From NCBI GenBank assembly GCA_945980015.1, contig CAMFQI010000065.1, positions 1 through 6,826 on the forward strand: 6,826 nucleotides of DNA, given 5' to 3'. The number at the start of each line of letters is the position of its first letter. Position 1 is the first letter of the stretch. Positions 1-6,826 of this stretch are shown piece after piece. Below the pieces are notes generated by a model that saw nothing but the letters and a program-made list of their open reading frames with translations, was not told where the DNA came from and ran no database searches. The translations under genes and the position numbers were made by a program. The stretch comes from an uncultured Eubacterium sp. (GTDB lineage Bacteria > Bacillota > Clostridia > Oscillospirales > Acutalibacteraceae).

Positions 1-52
1 AATACGAGATTCCTCTACGTCTAGTGGGCTCGGAGATGTGTATAAGAGACAG
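1..52 (+). other. Residual Illumina Nextera i7 adapter (sequencing artefact)
   Basis: This is not genomic DNA. Bases 2-10 match the end of the P7 oligo (ATACGAGAT; base 1 is A where P7 has C). Bases 11-18 are TCCTCTAC, which is the adapter-strand form of Nextera index N712. Bases 19-33 match the Nextera read-2 primer segment with one mismatch (A at 23 where C is expected). Bases 34-52 are AGATGTGTATAAGAGACAG, the exact 19-bp Tn5 mosaic end used in tagmentation. The order P7, index, primer, mosaic end is exactly that of a library molecule, so the contig end was assembled from an untrimmed read. Natural sequence begins at base 53. Confidence 0.97.
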
Positions 53-53
53 G

Positions 54-866
54 ATTAAAGAATTAGAACAAACTCCCGAATTTATTGTTGATCTGGCAAT
101 CGGTGGAAAGAAGTTAACTGCCGAAGAATTTGATGCAGTAACATTAACGGTAGATTGTGGCGGTATTGCTCATACAGTAACTCCTAAGAAAGAAGATTCA
201 CAGTATTTAATCAAGCTGAACGCCACCGAAGGTATTGCAGAGGGCGGTTATCGTATCAACGTGAACGCTAAATACTTAGATGAAGCAGGCAGAGAAGCTG
301 AGGCTACCGATTCATCGAAAGTAACATTGAGCAATACACCTCTCTGGGTAAAATGGGCCATCGGCTTGATATTGCTTTTACTTCTGATACTTCTTTTGTG
401 GATAATCCTCCATATTAAAGTATTACCTAAGCATATGCACACGACCAAGCGTTTAAGTTCAATGAACTTCGATGGTGACGATGTAACACAGTCCACTAAT
501 TTCTTGGCGGAAATCAAGAAAAACAGTATAAGAGTACAAGGAAAATATGGCGGTAAGAAATTCGGTCTTTCTATGGATGCTAAACCGGGACCGGAAAGCT
601 ATTTGTACAAACCCCAAAAGCGAAGAAGTGCACTTGTCAATGCGGCTTCAGTGCGGAAATTCGGTCAAGCAAAAATTACCGAGGTAATGATTGGTAGCAC
701 AAAGTTTGATGTTGACGATAATGGTAAATTAAAACCGGCGCTTGCAAATCAAAAGCCATTCTTAATTACGAATGACACGAGAGTTAAATATTCCGGCACC
801 ATACAAGACGCCGGCATAGATAAAGATTTTGAAGTAGTATCAAAACTTAACTTTAAAAAGAAATAA
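54..866 (+). CDS. Single-pass membrane protein, C-terminal fragment (5' end missing)
   Basis: This is the last 270 codons of a gene whose beginning is lost at the contig edge; codon 1 here is the first complete natural codon. An open frame continues upstream to a GTG at 24, but that part translates the adapter (the familiar artefact peptide SEMCIRDR) and must be discarded. About 100 residues come first with alternating hydrophobic/polar, beta-strand-like sequence (for example VTLTVDC, YRINVNAKY), suggesting the last Ig-like or similar domain of an exported region. One strongly hydrophobic Leu/Ile-rich segment follows at about 354-413, then Lys/Arg/His-rich residues, so by the positive-inside rule the remaining ~150 residues are cytoplasmic. 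That tail is basic and beta-rich (IRVQGKYGGKK, ITEVMIGSTKF). The gene ends 17 bases before the tubulin-like gene and is probably in the same operon. Related loci often carry a von Willebrand A membrane protein here, and the missing N-terminus could hold such a domain, but none is visible. No function is assigned. Confidence 0.85.
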   Translation: MKELEQTPEFIVDLAIGGKKLTAEEFDAVTLTVDCGGIAHTVTPKKEDSQYLIKLNATEGIAEGGYRINVNAKYLDEAGREAEATDSSKVTLSNTPLWVKWAIGLILLLLLILLLWIILHIKVLPKHMHTTKRLSSMNFDGDDVTQSTNFLAEIKKNSIRVQGKYGGKKFGLSMDAKPGPESYLYKPQKRRSALVNAASVRKFGQAKITEVMIGSTKFDVDDNGKLKPALANQKPFLITNDTRVKYSGTIQDAGIDKDFEVVSKLNFKKK

Positions 867-870
867 ACAG

Positions 871-875
871 AGGAG
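871..875 (+). promoter_or_regulatory. Ribosome binding site of the tubulin-like gene
   Basis: AGGAG lies 8 bases before the ATG at 884. The good match and spacing fix this start. It falls within the 17-base gap after the previous gene, which leaves no room for a separate promoter or terminator. Confidence 0.85.
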
Positions 876-883
876 TAAAGTTT

Positions 884-3800
884 ATGGGAAACAAGAAAGA
901 AAGCATAAAACCGAATGAAGTTGCGGCACCAACCTTGTTTGTTGGCGTAGGTGGCACAGGCTGTAAAATCGTTAAAAAAGTTGCAGACTTGTGCGCTCCT
1001 GAAGAAAAGGAAAACATCAATTTCCTTTGCTTGGACACCAATGTTAACGACCTTTCTGATGTCGCAAACGGCAAATCCAAAATCTATTGGGTTCAAACTT
1101 CTAACACTCAAACAGTAGGTAGCTATCTAGATTATGATGAGGAAGCTCGTAAAAAGTGGTTCCCCAAGAATGCGGTTATGTATGATAAGACCGTTTCTGA
1201 AGGTGCAGGTCAGGTGCGTGCTATCTCTAGATTGGCTCTTAACTCCACCATTAAAACAGGTAAGATTCGCCCTTTGTATGATTCCATTGACGATCTTTTC
1301 CGTAAGACTGGTAAAGATATGAAACAGGCGATGCGTGTTGTTATTGCTTCTACCGCTTCCGGTGGTACCGGTTCGGGTATCATTTTGCCCCTTAGCATGT
1401 TTATCCGTGATTATGTAAAAGAAAAGTATCCGAACACTAGTCTTATCGTTCGTTCTTTGATTCTTTTGCCTGAGACCTTGGATAGCGTTATCGATTCTCA
1501 GACCGAGCGTGATAGCCAAGCTCGTAATGCTTATGCAACGGTTAAAGAATTGAACGCCTTTATGATGAAAGGTTCGGGCTTCATTGATTTGGATGAGGAC
1601 TTAAAGCAGTTCAGCGATTTGCACATTAACGTTTCTATCGCAGGTTCCGACAAACAAAAAACCTTGTCCTTGTTGCCGATGGACTTCTGCTTCTTGATGG
1701 ATGGTCAGGATGCCGAAGATAGCACTATGATTAGCATCGGTCAGTACATCGAGCAGGCCGCTCAAGCTCTTTATGAGCAGAACATTGGTCCTATGCAGAA
1801 GAAAGCTTTCTCTGTAGAAGACAACATTATCAAAGAAATGACCAAGCCCGGTAACTATGGTCGTAACCGTTTCGGTGGTATCGGTGCCGGCGTTATCCGC
1901 TATCCTTATGAAAAGGTTGCCGATTACGTATCTTACGATTTGGCAATTGATAGTATCGGCGGCGAAGGCGACGCTACTAAGTGGACTAAGTATGACAATG
2001 CGGTTCAGTCCTATAAAGCAGAGCAGAAAAAACGCGGTGTTCCTATGTCCACTTGGGATCCCGATGGCAAGGTATATTGCGATACCTTACATAACGCAAA
2101 AGATCCCTTCTCTCGTGACTTAAACAACACTTATGAGTTAGACGGTCTTGATTCCAGAATTAAGCGTTTCAAGAAGAGCTTTGAAGATCAAGTATATCGT
2201 GTTGTTTTGAACGACAAACGTTTTAACTCCCTCTATAATTCTGCTAAGCAGTGGGAAACCAATCCTTCCTTTGGCGAAAGCGACAACAAGATTGTCGATG
2301 CAGTTGATTCCTTAAGCGCATATCGCGGCGTTGTTGAAGCTCGCAGCAAGGATGGTAGCCCGATCGTTGAAGGTATCGTAAGCCGTTGGGTTGAAGCTCT
2401 TTATACCAATGAGCAGAAGAGCGTTGTTATTAACGATACTTATAGCATTGAAAGCTTGCTTAAAAATGCTCAGGGTGAATTCTTCCATCCCTGCGCAGCT
2501 CGTTACGTATTGTATCGTTTGATGGAAGAATTCGACAAGGATGTTCGTTCTTCGTCTCATATCCGCGCCGAAGACACCATCGAAATGTTCAAGAACAAGG
2601 AATATGAATTTAAGTTCACTAAGGATAAGGTTATCGGTATTGAAAGCCTTGGCGACCTCGAAAAAGAACCCACTGTTTTTGACAAACTCAAGGGCTATAA
2701 GAAACTCAATGAAGAAGCTAACCAGGATATTCCCGGCTACTTTATGGCTTTGGAAGATTACTGCAAGAAGACTGCAGTTCACGCCGCTTATGTAAAGGCT
2801 TATACCTATGTTAAGGCTTTTGCTGAGCAGTTTGAATTGTTCTTCAACACCTTCGTTTATAAAGTTAAGGACCTCAGCCGCAAGAAGATTGACTTGGTGG
2901 ACGAGCTCCAATACAAGAAGGGCGACTCTTTTGTAAATATCTGCGCAACCGAAGAACTCCTACAAGAGCTCAGCAAGTATTCTTTACAGAAGGCACAGAA
3001 AGAAACCACTATGCTCAACTCTGATATCAACGGCGGTATCTTTGATGCAGTTAAGAACAATGCTGTATTTAAGATGGAAATTGATAAAGCCGGTGGCGGT
3101 TACATTGAAGAAGACCGTCGTGTAAACATCTTTGACGATATCCTTATGGGTTACTTCAAGAATAGCGTTCGTGAAAAGTGCGATGATATCGATCGCGATA
3201 TTATCGGTGCCATCGAACTCGAGCAGCGCCTCAAAGAACGTATTCGTTTGCGTGCTGAAAATGGCGGCGATACTCAGGTGTTTGAACAGGTATCTGTTGA
3301 TGATGCTAAGAGACATATCCTTGAGGTTGTTGCAATGGGTGCACGTATTGCCGCTCCTTCCGTGCAGCGTGCAACTAATGAAGAACCCAGAGAGATCAAG
3401 GTTTGCGCTTACAATAAGATTCTTTTGGATAACCGTAAATTCCGCGTTAAAGATTTGATACCCAACGGCGAAGCAGTTGATACTGTTTCTAAATATGAGA
3501 TTCACTTCTACAACGCACTTTATAACCTCACTCCCAATAAGTTGAAGAAATTTGCGGCTCCGTTCGAGACCGAGACCGGCAAGAAGCCCTCAGGCACCTA
3601 CCACAAGGCATATACCGAGTATTCTCGCTTGATCGGACCTGATTCCACTAAGAATGCTGCTATTTCTACTCATATTGACAAAGCTTGGGATTCTATCAAG
3701 AGCATGCCTGAACTTGATTTCGATTATCAGGCACAGGTAATCAAGAAGGTTCATAAAGCTTTTGTTTATGGTTTGATTCACCACGCTATTCAACAACGTC

Positions 3801-4600
3801 CTCTCTCTGCTGTTGCTAATGGTAAGAAGGTTTTCTTGTATCGCGATTCGAATAACCGTGATGTAGAATTGCAGGTTCCCAATGGCACTCTATGTGATGA
3901 GTTCTACGAGATTTTGGATGCACTGTATGTAAACTTCAAGGTTGTTGAAGATATCAATCTTATCAAAAACCGCAAGAGAGCTATGAGCGAAGCCAAGAAC
4001 TGCAACTATGAGAGCACAGAATTCTTCCGTGATATGGCTAAATTCAATCTTCTCTATTTGCTCGGTATGGATGATGCAAATGCTCATAATTCCTGTGATG
4101 GCACTCAGAAGGGCATCGATGATCTGAAAGCAGAAATTCGCAAAAATAAGGAAGCACGTTATAAGCACCAAGGCGCAGAGTGGGATTTGGCAGATATTAA
4201 GGATGACGGCAAACGTTACGTTGAAAATGCAACCAGCTTGTTTGCAATTCCTCTTATGTTCTATTGCACACTTCCTAATTCCGGTCGTTACGTTTCTGAA
4301 ATCACCGCTATGGTAGATGCAGTTATCGACGTATTCCGTGAAGAGTATTCCAAGTGGGAGAAGGAAGAAGACGTTAAGTTCGTATTGTGCACACGTTTGG
4401 TAGATGAATTGACCCTGCTCAAGCGCAACTATCAGTTCTATATTGATTATCTTCGTGCGCCTGCTGCTTCAGAGAATCCTGTTATTGATATTATTCAAAG
4501 AAAGATTCGCGACGTTATTATGTCTGCTCCCGAACCGGAAGATTACGAAGCTTTGTTGGATAAAGTAGCGAAAGAGTTTAAGGAAAGCGAAAATAGTTAA
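884..4600 (+). CDS. Large tubulin/FtsZ-like GTPase-family protein (Tubulin_2 type)
   Basis: The protein has 1238 residues, about three times the size of FtsZ or tubulin. The N-terminal ~350-400 residues look like a tubulin/FtsZ GTP-binding fold: GVGGTG at residues 21-26 (loop T1, compare GVGGxG in FtsZ), LDTN at 50-53 (T2-like), GAGQVR at 107-112 followed by SRLAL, and SGGTGSG at 159-165. The last matches the classical tubulin signature [SAG]GGTG[SA]G (loop T4, phosphate binding). A RNAYATVKEL stretch around 214-223 resembles the base-contacting helix of this family. I could not find a clear FtsZ-type NxDxxD catalytic T7 loop, so GTP hydrolysis is uncertain. The remaining ~800 residues are mostly charged and helical, with no membrane segment or signal peptide, and end in an acidic tail (PEPEDYE, then EFKESENS). 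A cytoplasmic nucleotide-binding, possibly polymer-forming protein is inferred. It starts at ATG with a good AGGAG site and is flanked by membrane-protein genes, which suggests work at the membrane. Codon use (mostly CGT/CGC for Arg, few AGA) is more biased than in the genes beside it, hinting at high expression. Confidence 0.88.
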   Translation: MGNKKESIKPNEVAAPTLFVGVGGTGCKIVKKVADLCAPEEKENINFLCLDTNVNDLSDVANGKSKIYWVQTSNTQTVGSYLDYDEEARKKWFPKNAVMYDKTVSEGAGQVRAISRLALNSTIKTGKIRPLYDSIDDLFRKTGKDMKQAMRVVIASTASGGTGSGIILPLSMFIRDYVKEKYPNTSLIVRSLILLPETLDSVIDSQTERDSQARNAYATVKELNAFMMKGSGFIDLDEDLKQFSDLHINVSIAGSDKQKTLSLLPMDFCFLMDGQDAEDSTMISIGQYIEQAAQALYEQNIGPMQKKAFSVEDNIIKEMTKPGNYGRNRFGGIGAGVIRYPYEKVADYVSYDLAIDSIGGEGDATKWTKYDNAVQSYKAEQKKRGVPMSTWDPDGKVYCDTLHNAKDPFSRDLNNTYELDGLDSRIKRFKKSFEDQVYRVVLNDKRFNSLYNSAKQWETNPSFGESDNKIVDAVDSLSAYRGVVEARSKDGSPIVEGIVSRWVEALYTNEQKSVVINDTYSIESLLKNAQGEFFHPCAARYVLYRLMEEFDKDVRSSSHIRAEDTIEMFKNKEYEFKFTKDKVIGIESLGDLEKEPTVFDKLKGYKKLNEEANQDIPGYFMALEDYCKKTAVHAAYVKAYTYVKAFAEQFELFFNTFVYKVKDLSRKKIDLVDELQYKKGDSFVNICATEELLQELSKYSLQKAQKETTMLNSDINGGIFDAVKNNAVFKMEIDKAGGGYIEEDRRVNIFDDILMGYFKNSVREKCDDIDRDIIGAIELEQRLKERIRLRAENGGDTQVFEQVSVDDAKRHILEVVAMGARIAAPSVQRATNEEPREIKVCAYNKILLDNRKFRVKDLIPNGEAVDTVSKYEIHFYNALYNLTPNKLKKFAAPFETETGKKPSGTYHKAYTEYSRLIGPDSTKNAAISTHIDKAWDSIKSMPELDFDYQAQVIKKVHKAFVYGLIHHAIQQRPLSAVANGKKVFLYRDSNNRDVELQVPNGTLCDEFYEILDALYVNFKVVEDINLIKNRKRAMSEAKNCNYESTEFFRDMAKFNLLYLLGMDDANAHNSCDGTQKGIDDLKAEIRKNKEARYKHQGAEWDLADIKDDGKRYVENATSLFAIPLMFYCTLPNSGRYVSEITAMVDAVIDVFREEYSKWEKEEDVKFVLCTRLVDELTLLKRNYQFYIDYLRAPAASENPVIDIIQRKIRDVIMSAPEPEDYEALLDKVAKEFKESENS

Positions 4601-4614
4601 TACTTATAAGAAAC

Positions 4615-4619
4615 GGAGG
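4615..4619 (+). promoter_or_regulatory. Ribosome binding site that fixes a TTG start for the next gene
   Basis: GGAGG (followed by T) is a near-perfect Shine-Dalgarno sequence. The longest in-frame start, GTG at 4619, overlaps its last base and could not be used with it. The in-frame TTG at 4628 is 8 bases downstream, the expected distance, so TTG is chosen. Confidence 0.85.
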
Positions 4620-4627
4620 TGAGTGGT

Positions 4628-6718
4628 TTGTTTACAGTTTTAATAGCTGAAAAACAACACATTGATGCCATACAACAGGAAAACAAGCTGTTTTTCGAAC
4701 CGTTTCTGGAAAGCAAAAAGTTAGCATTTTGTTATTGGAACCCTGCGGGACAGAGTCTTGAAGATTCTGTCCCGGGGCTCCTGGACGCTGTAGGACGCCG
4801 AAGAGATTGGCGCGCTGTAATTATCAACAACTGCAATATCGCTTCTTCCAAATTGCGCAATCCATTTGATGTTGTAGATCACAGTGCACTTGACGCTCTT
4901 ACTACTCCCACTCAACAACCTCAAGACGATGAATCTTTGGACAAATGGGAAGCATCCTGGAAAGAATACTACGATGCGCTTACCACTGAAAAAGAAAACG
5001 TGTATAAAAGTGCATTAGAACTTCCTTTGCAAAAACTTGCAACTTGGCTTTGCTTTAGACGGGAAGATTATATTCATAATGAAGTACAGGAAAAACAGGA
5101 TGCCCAAGATTGGGCGATGGAAATGATCGGTAGAGACGATATGAAGCCCAGCGTCAAATTAGAGTTGTTAGAGCGCGAACAGTATAAATGCGAATTGCGT
5201 TTGAAGGAAAAACTTCGTAGAACTTTTCTTGATGAAAAATATTTAAATGTTAGTTATCCTTCGGAAGTGTATTGCATTTCCCCTCGTGCGGCGGAGAACA
5301 ATTATTTTGATCCGGATGCCTATTGGACTATTCACCAAGATAGTCAATACTCGACATTCGCCGACCGAAATATGTATTTTGACAGAATGCGCTTTATGGT
5401 GTTTGATATGCTATCACCATCGCATCGCGATTTTCGTTCAGACTACATTCGATTTTTGGCATCTGTTTTAATTTTCATTTCTAACGCTGTTCCCAGTAGC
5501 GCTATGCAATCGAGACATCTTTATCAATTAGAGGTTGAGTCAGATGACGACCCGCTTTGCACAATGGTGACTTCATATGACCGGAAATTGGCTAACACGT
5601 ATGAAGTTATCGAAAACGAGATGGAGAAAATCAGAAGTGAGATTCCCGGTGAACTTACAGACAAAGCCGCTGAAGCACTGTTCTGCACACCAAAGGATGT
5701 AGCTGTATTGCTGGATGATTCTTGTGATCCGGAAAAGGTATTTACCGAAAAGGACTATGGATTATTTTTTGATAGTCCAGAAAACGAGCATCATAAGTGG
5801 AATCGAGATTACAATACATCTAAGAAGGCATTAGCTTATATAGCAAAACAGCAATCTCGTTCTGTTCGAAAAAGCGTTAGTCAAATGCATTTGTCCAGTG
5901 AGATTACGGACGTCAATATTAGCCGTCTGACACCACTTCAGGTCGATGACATCCGTGAATATACAAACGCCGCAGAGGATACGATGGTAGCATCGATTCC
6001 CTCTGATCTTACTGACATTACTGCCTACACAAAACGTATGGCAAAAGCTTCGGAAGATGTCAAGAAGGCAATTAGTCGTCGTATGACACGAAAGACCGGA
6101 GTAATATTAACTGCGATTTGTTTAGGCCTGTTTTTGCTTTGCTTTCTACCGTTCCTTTTTGCCAATAACGGCACATCGCAAACGGTAACAACGGCTATTA
6201 TTTTAAGCGCAATTTCGCTTGGAGTATTGGCAATCATTTTATTAATTTCTTTATTCGTAATGCGTTCATCAGTCGTGAATGCCGTTAAAGGCTATAACAA
6301 CACGGCTAAAGAAATTATAAACGATATTCATTCGTCTATGAAACAGTTTTCCAAATATCTGAGTGCTTCTTGTAACGTACGCAGAGGTCACGCCGTTCAA
6401 AATTATGCAAAAAAGAATTTGGACGAGTACACCAAGAGTTTGCGTATTCGCAAAAAGCATCTGGAAGATATTCGTAGAAGACGTGCGCATCTCGAAGAAA
6501 ACTACAGTGATTATTTGGGAGACCGTTCCTATTCTGATGAAACGATGTCTCGCCCATATGATTACGACTTTGATCAAACGACGGAATATTCGTATCCCGC
6601 ACCCTTCCTTGCAGGAGATACACGGCAGATTGAATTTATCAGCAATGGTAATTTCGTAACTGTTCCGTCAAGCTTTATAACTCGTATTGTAGTAAGAATG
6701 GAGGGAATATATGAATAA
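4628..6718 (+). CDS. Uncharacterised protein with membrane hairpin and coiled coil
   Basis: The protein has 696 residues from the TTG start; I do not recognise a named family. Residues 1-70 alternate strands and helices (FTVLIAEKQHID at the start, DWRAVIINN at 60-68), like a small alpha/beta domain. Residues ~90-270 are charged and largely helical, with a strongly helical Glu/Lys/Arg stretch at about 175-203. A moderately hydrophobic helix near 276-290 (FLASVLIFISNAVP) is probably buried rather than membrane-spanning. Two clear membrane segments lie at 491-512 and 521-545, joined by about eight residues. Basic residues before (RRMTRK) and after (R, K) place both ends in the cytoplasm. A likely coiled coil at about 598-630 is very basic (RIRKKHLEDIRRRR). 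It is followed by a Tyr/Asp-rich linker (626-660) and a short beta-like end (QIEFISNGNFVTV, then FITRIVVRMEG). It starts 27 bases after the tubulin-like gene and overlaps the next gene by 8 bases, so it is probably in the same operon. A membrane anchor or adaptor for the tubulin-like protein is a reasonable but untested inference. Confidence 0.88.
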   Translation: MFTVLIAEKQHIDAIQQENKLFFEPFLESKKLAFCYWNPAGQSLEDSVPGLLDAVGRRRDWRAVIINNCNIASSKLRNPFDVVDHSALDALTTPTQQPQDDESLDKWEASWKEYYDALTTEKENVYKSALELPLQKLATWLCFRREDYIHNEVQEKQDAQDWAMEMIGRDDMKPSVKLELLEREQYKCELRLKEKLRRTFLDEKYLNVSYPSEVYCISPRAAENNYFDPDAYWTIHQDSQYSTFADRNMYFDRMRFMVFDMLSPSHRDFRSDYIRFLASVLIFISNAVPSSAMQSRHLYQLEVESDDDPLCTMVTSYDRKLANTYEVIENEMEKIRSEIPGELTDKAAEALFCTPKDVAVLLDDSCDPEKVFTEKDYGLFFDSPENEHHKWNRDYNTSKKALAYIAKQQSRSVRKSVSQMHLSSEITDVNISRLTPLQVDDIREYTNAAEDTMVASIPSDLTDITAYTKRMAKASEDVKKAISRRMTRKTGVILTAICLGLFLLCFLPFLFANNGTSQTVTTAIILSAISLGVLAIILLISLFVMRSSVVNAVKGYNNTAKEIINDIHSSMKQFSKYLSASCNVRRGHAVQNYAKKNLDEYTKSLRIRKKHLEDIRRRRAHLEENYSDYLGDRSYSDETMSRPYDYDFDQTTEYSYPAPFLAGDTRQIEFISNGNFVTVPSSFITRIVVRMEGIYE
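4746..4774. repeat. Near-perfect 29-base inverted repeat inside a coding region
   Basis: CGGGACAGAGTCTT and AAGATTCTGTCCCG are reverse complements except for one position (G4755 opposite T4765, a G-U pair in RNA), with a single central base at 4760. As mRNA it would fold into a hairpin of about 11-12 base pairs with a small loop, about 120 bases into the gene. There is no T-run after it, so it does not look like an intrinsic terminator. The reading frame passes through it (AGQSLEDSVPG) without disruption. Confidence 0.7.
6700..6705 (+). promoter_or_regulatory. Ribosome binding site of the last, partial gene
   Basis: GGAGGG lies inside the end of the preceding gene, 5 bases before the ATG at 6711. 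This position and the 8-base gene overlap suggest translational coupling. Confidence 0.8.
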
Positions 6719-6826
6719 CATCATGTTTTTCGTAGAACTTGTTGTATCCTTCCTTCCGTTCATACTGCTTGCATTCTTGAACAGCAAAGCAAACGTCAAA
6801 AAAGAGAATCGCAACAGGCAGTATGC
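6711..6826 (+). CDS. Small membrane-anchored protein, N-terminal fragment (3' end missing)
   Basis: Only the first 38 codons are in the window; the frame is open to the end. The protein begins MNNIMFFVELVVSFLP, with a hydrophobic segment at residues 4-23 and then a Lys/Asn/Arg-rich stretch (KANVKKENRNRQ). This is a membrane anchor with its following part probably in the cytoplasm, or less likely an uncleaved signal sequence; no signal-peptidase site is obvious. The ATG has a strong GGAGGG site and overlaps the previous stop by 8 bases, which supports a real, co-translated gene despite its absence from longer open-frame lists. The function and full length cannot be told. Confidence 0.75.
   Translation, partial: MNNIMFFVELVVSFLPFILLAFLNSKANVKKENRNRQY

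Noticed and set aside
34..52. Tn5 mosaic end as a sign of a natural transposon
   Set aside because: It is the hyperactive mosaic end used in Nextera kits and is directly preceded by the index and P7 sequence; no transposase or second end is present.
24..53. GTG at 24 as the start of the first gene
   Set aside because: It lies in the adapter, so the first ten residues are artefact; the real gene begins upstream of the contig.
2312..3505. Long minus-strand open frames (199 and 173 residues)
   Set aside because: They lie fully opposite the tubulin-like gene, which has clear family motifs and a good ribosome binding site, and I saw nothing in their translations resembling a known domain.
884..4600. 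Calling the tubulin-like gene ftsZ
   Set aside because: Its length, tubulin-type signature and lack of a visible FtsZ T7 loop set it apart from the cell-division FtsZ, and no dcw-cluster genes are nearby.
4601..4627. Promoter or terminator between the second and third genes
   Set aside because: The 27-base gap holds only a ribosome binding site; there is no stem-loop and no -35/-10 pair.
4746..4774. Hairpin as an intrinsic terminator
   Set aside because: No run of T follows it and it lies within an intact coding frame.
6269..6659. Overlapping open frames of about 95-102 residues on both strands near the end of the third gene
   Set aside because: They are shadows of the real frame, whose coiled coil and C-terminus continue through to the stop that overlaps the next gene's start.

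Overview
The window looks like one end of a metagenomic or draft-assembly contig from an uncultured bacterium, most likely a Clostridia-like Firmicute. That placement is an inference. It rests on the moderate to low GC content, strong GGAGG-type ribosome binding sites before every gene, a TTG start and tightly packed co-directional genes. No taxonomic marker gene is present. The first 52 bases are not biological: they are an Illumina Nextera i7 adapter (P7 end, 8-base index, and the 19-bp Tn5 mosaic end) left on the contig end. Natural sequence starts at about base 53.

Four genes follow, all on the plus strand, in what looks like one operon. (1) 54-866 is the 3' part of a gene for a single-pass membrane protein: about 100 residues of extracytoplasmic beta-rich (Ig-like?) sequence, one membrane segment, and about 150 cytoplasmic residues. 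(2) 884-4600 encodes a 1238-residue tubulin/FtsZ-superfamily protein of the large 'tubulin-like' (Tubulin_2 / FtsZ-like) type. It has a GVGGTG first loop and an exact tubulin signature, SGGTGSG. (3) 4628-6718 encodes a 696-residue protein of unknown function with a large cytoplasmic N-terminal part, a two-helix membrane hairpin, a charged coiled coil, a Tyr/Asp-rich linker and a short beta-rich C-terminus. (4) 6711-6826 is the start of a small membrane-anchored protein that overlaps gene 3 by 8 bases and runs off the end.

Gaps are 17 and 27 bases, then an overlap, with no terminator or internal promoter visible, so the genes are probably co-transcribed. The simplest reading is a cytoskeletal GTPase-like polymer protein made together with membrane proteins that could anchor it or respond to it. 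Large FtsZ-like proteins next to von Willebrand A and membrane proteins have been proposed from gene context to form membrane-remodelling systems, but this exact gene set has no function I can name. No RNA genes, CRISPR array, natural mobile element or non-coding stretch over 300 bases was seen.
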